A DNA stretch of 13,708 bases, from positions 1-13,708 of the forward strand of contig NZ_LATL02000280.1 in NCBI RefSeq assembly GCF_000972705.2, written 5' to 3'. Shown piece by piece: positions 13,606 to 13,708 of the stretch. The notes under the pieces are model-generated. The model ran no database searches and was not told the DNA's origin. It saw nothing but the letters and a program-made list of their open reading frames with translations. Source of the DNA: Limnoraphis robusta CS-951 (GTDB lineage Bacteria > Cyanobacteriota > Cyanobacteriia > Cyanobacteriales > Microcoleaceae). The position numbers were made by a program, and so were the translations under genes. Numbering within the stretch: the first letter of the stretch is position 1; each line of letters opens with the position of its first letter.

Positions 13606-13708
13606 CGAAGTGTATCCTGTTCAGTTATTAATTTTGTCGAAGTTGATTGGTTTTGTAGGGGCGGGTTCCACCCAGATTTTTGTTTCTAACAAACAGCCTA
13701 CATAAACC
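13606..13708. repeat. eboD leader with the start of a GTAGGGGCGGGTTC hairpin repeat
   Basis: 13654-13668 repeats the 15 bases found at 5976-5990. The window ends in ATAAACC, which matches the beginning of the opposite arm (ATAAACCCGCCCC at 6024-6036), so the second arm is probably cut off by the edge. The repeat begins about 50 bp upstream of eboD, separating it from whatever precedes it. No promoter could be fixed. Confidence 0.6.

Overview
The window looks like chromosomal DNA of a filamentous, non-model cyanobacterium, probably of the Oscillatoriales type. The evidence is several HIP1 octamers (GCGATCGC), heptanucleotide tandem repeats, and an ebo-type gene group. Other signs are a PEP-CTERM pentapeptide protein, a secreted TPR protein with kinesin-light-chain-like repeats, and many small hairpin repeats. 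All intact genes found lie on the minus strand. No tRNA, rRNA or CRISPR array was seen.

Layout from left to right. (1) 1-1870: the N-terminal 623 codons of a secreted TPR protein that runs off the left edge, built on a 126-bp tandem repeat. (2) 1871-2277: spacer with a heptamer array and a HIP1-containing stem. (3) 2278-2973: a secreted hypothetical protein. (4) 2974-3885: gene-free spacer with a scrambled TnpB relic (IS200/IS605 type) and a likely mgtE terminator. (5) 3886-5283: mgtE, a Mg2+ channel/transporter starting at TTG. (6) 5284-6070: repeat-rich spacer with a hairpin bracketed by direct repeats, an internally deleted IS200/IS605-like element and an inverted-repeat element touching the next stop codon. 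(7) 6071-8275: a 734-residue acidic, Gly/Asn/Ser/Asp-rich repeat protein with no Lys, Cys or His. (8) 8276-8652: spacer with two palindromes and hairpins. (9) 8653-9510: a pentapeptide-repeat protein with a signal peptide and PEP-CTERM sorting tail. (10) 9556-13605: eboF, eboE and eboD in transcriptional order eboD-eboE-eboF, with eboD and eboE overlapping by 10 bp.

The ebo group is associated with moving metabolite precursors to the periplasm (known for scytonemin monomer in cyanobacteria). The exported PEP-CTERM pentapeptide protein starts 45 bp after eboF in the same direction and may be co-transcribed. eboA, eboB and eboC are not in the window; they would lie beyond the right edge or elsewhere. 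The strongest candidate for something undescribed is the Lys/Cys/His-free protein, with its 14-residue GNGN repeats and duplicated flanking modules.
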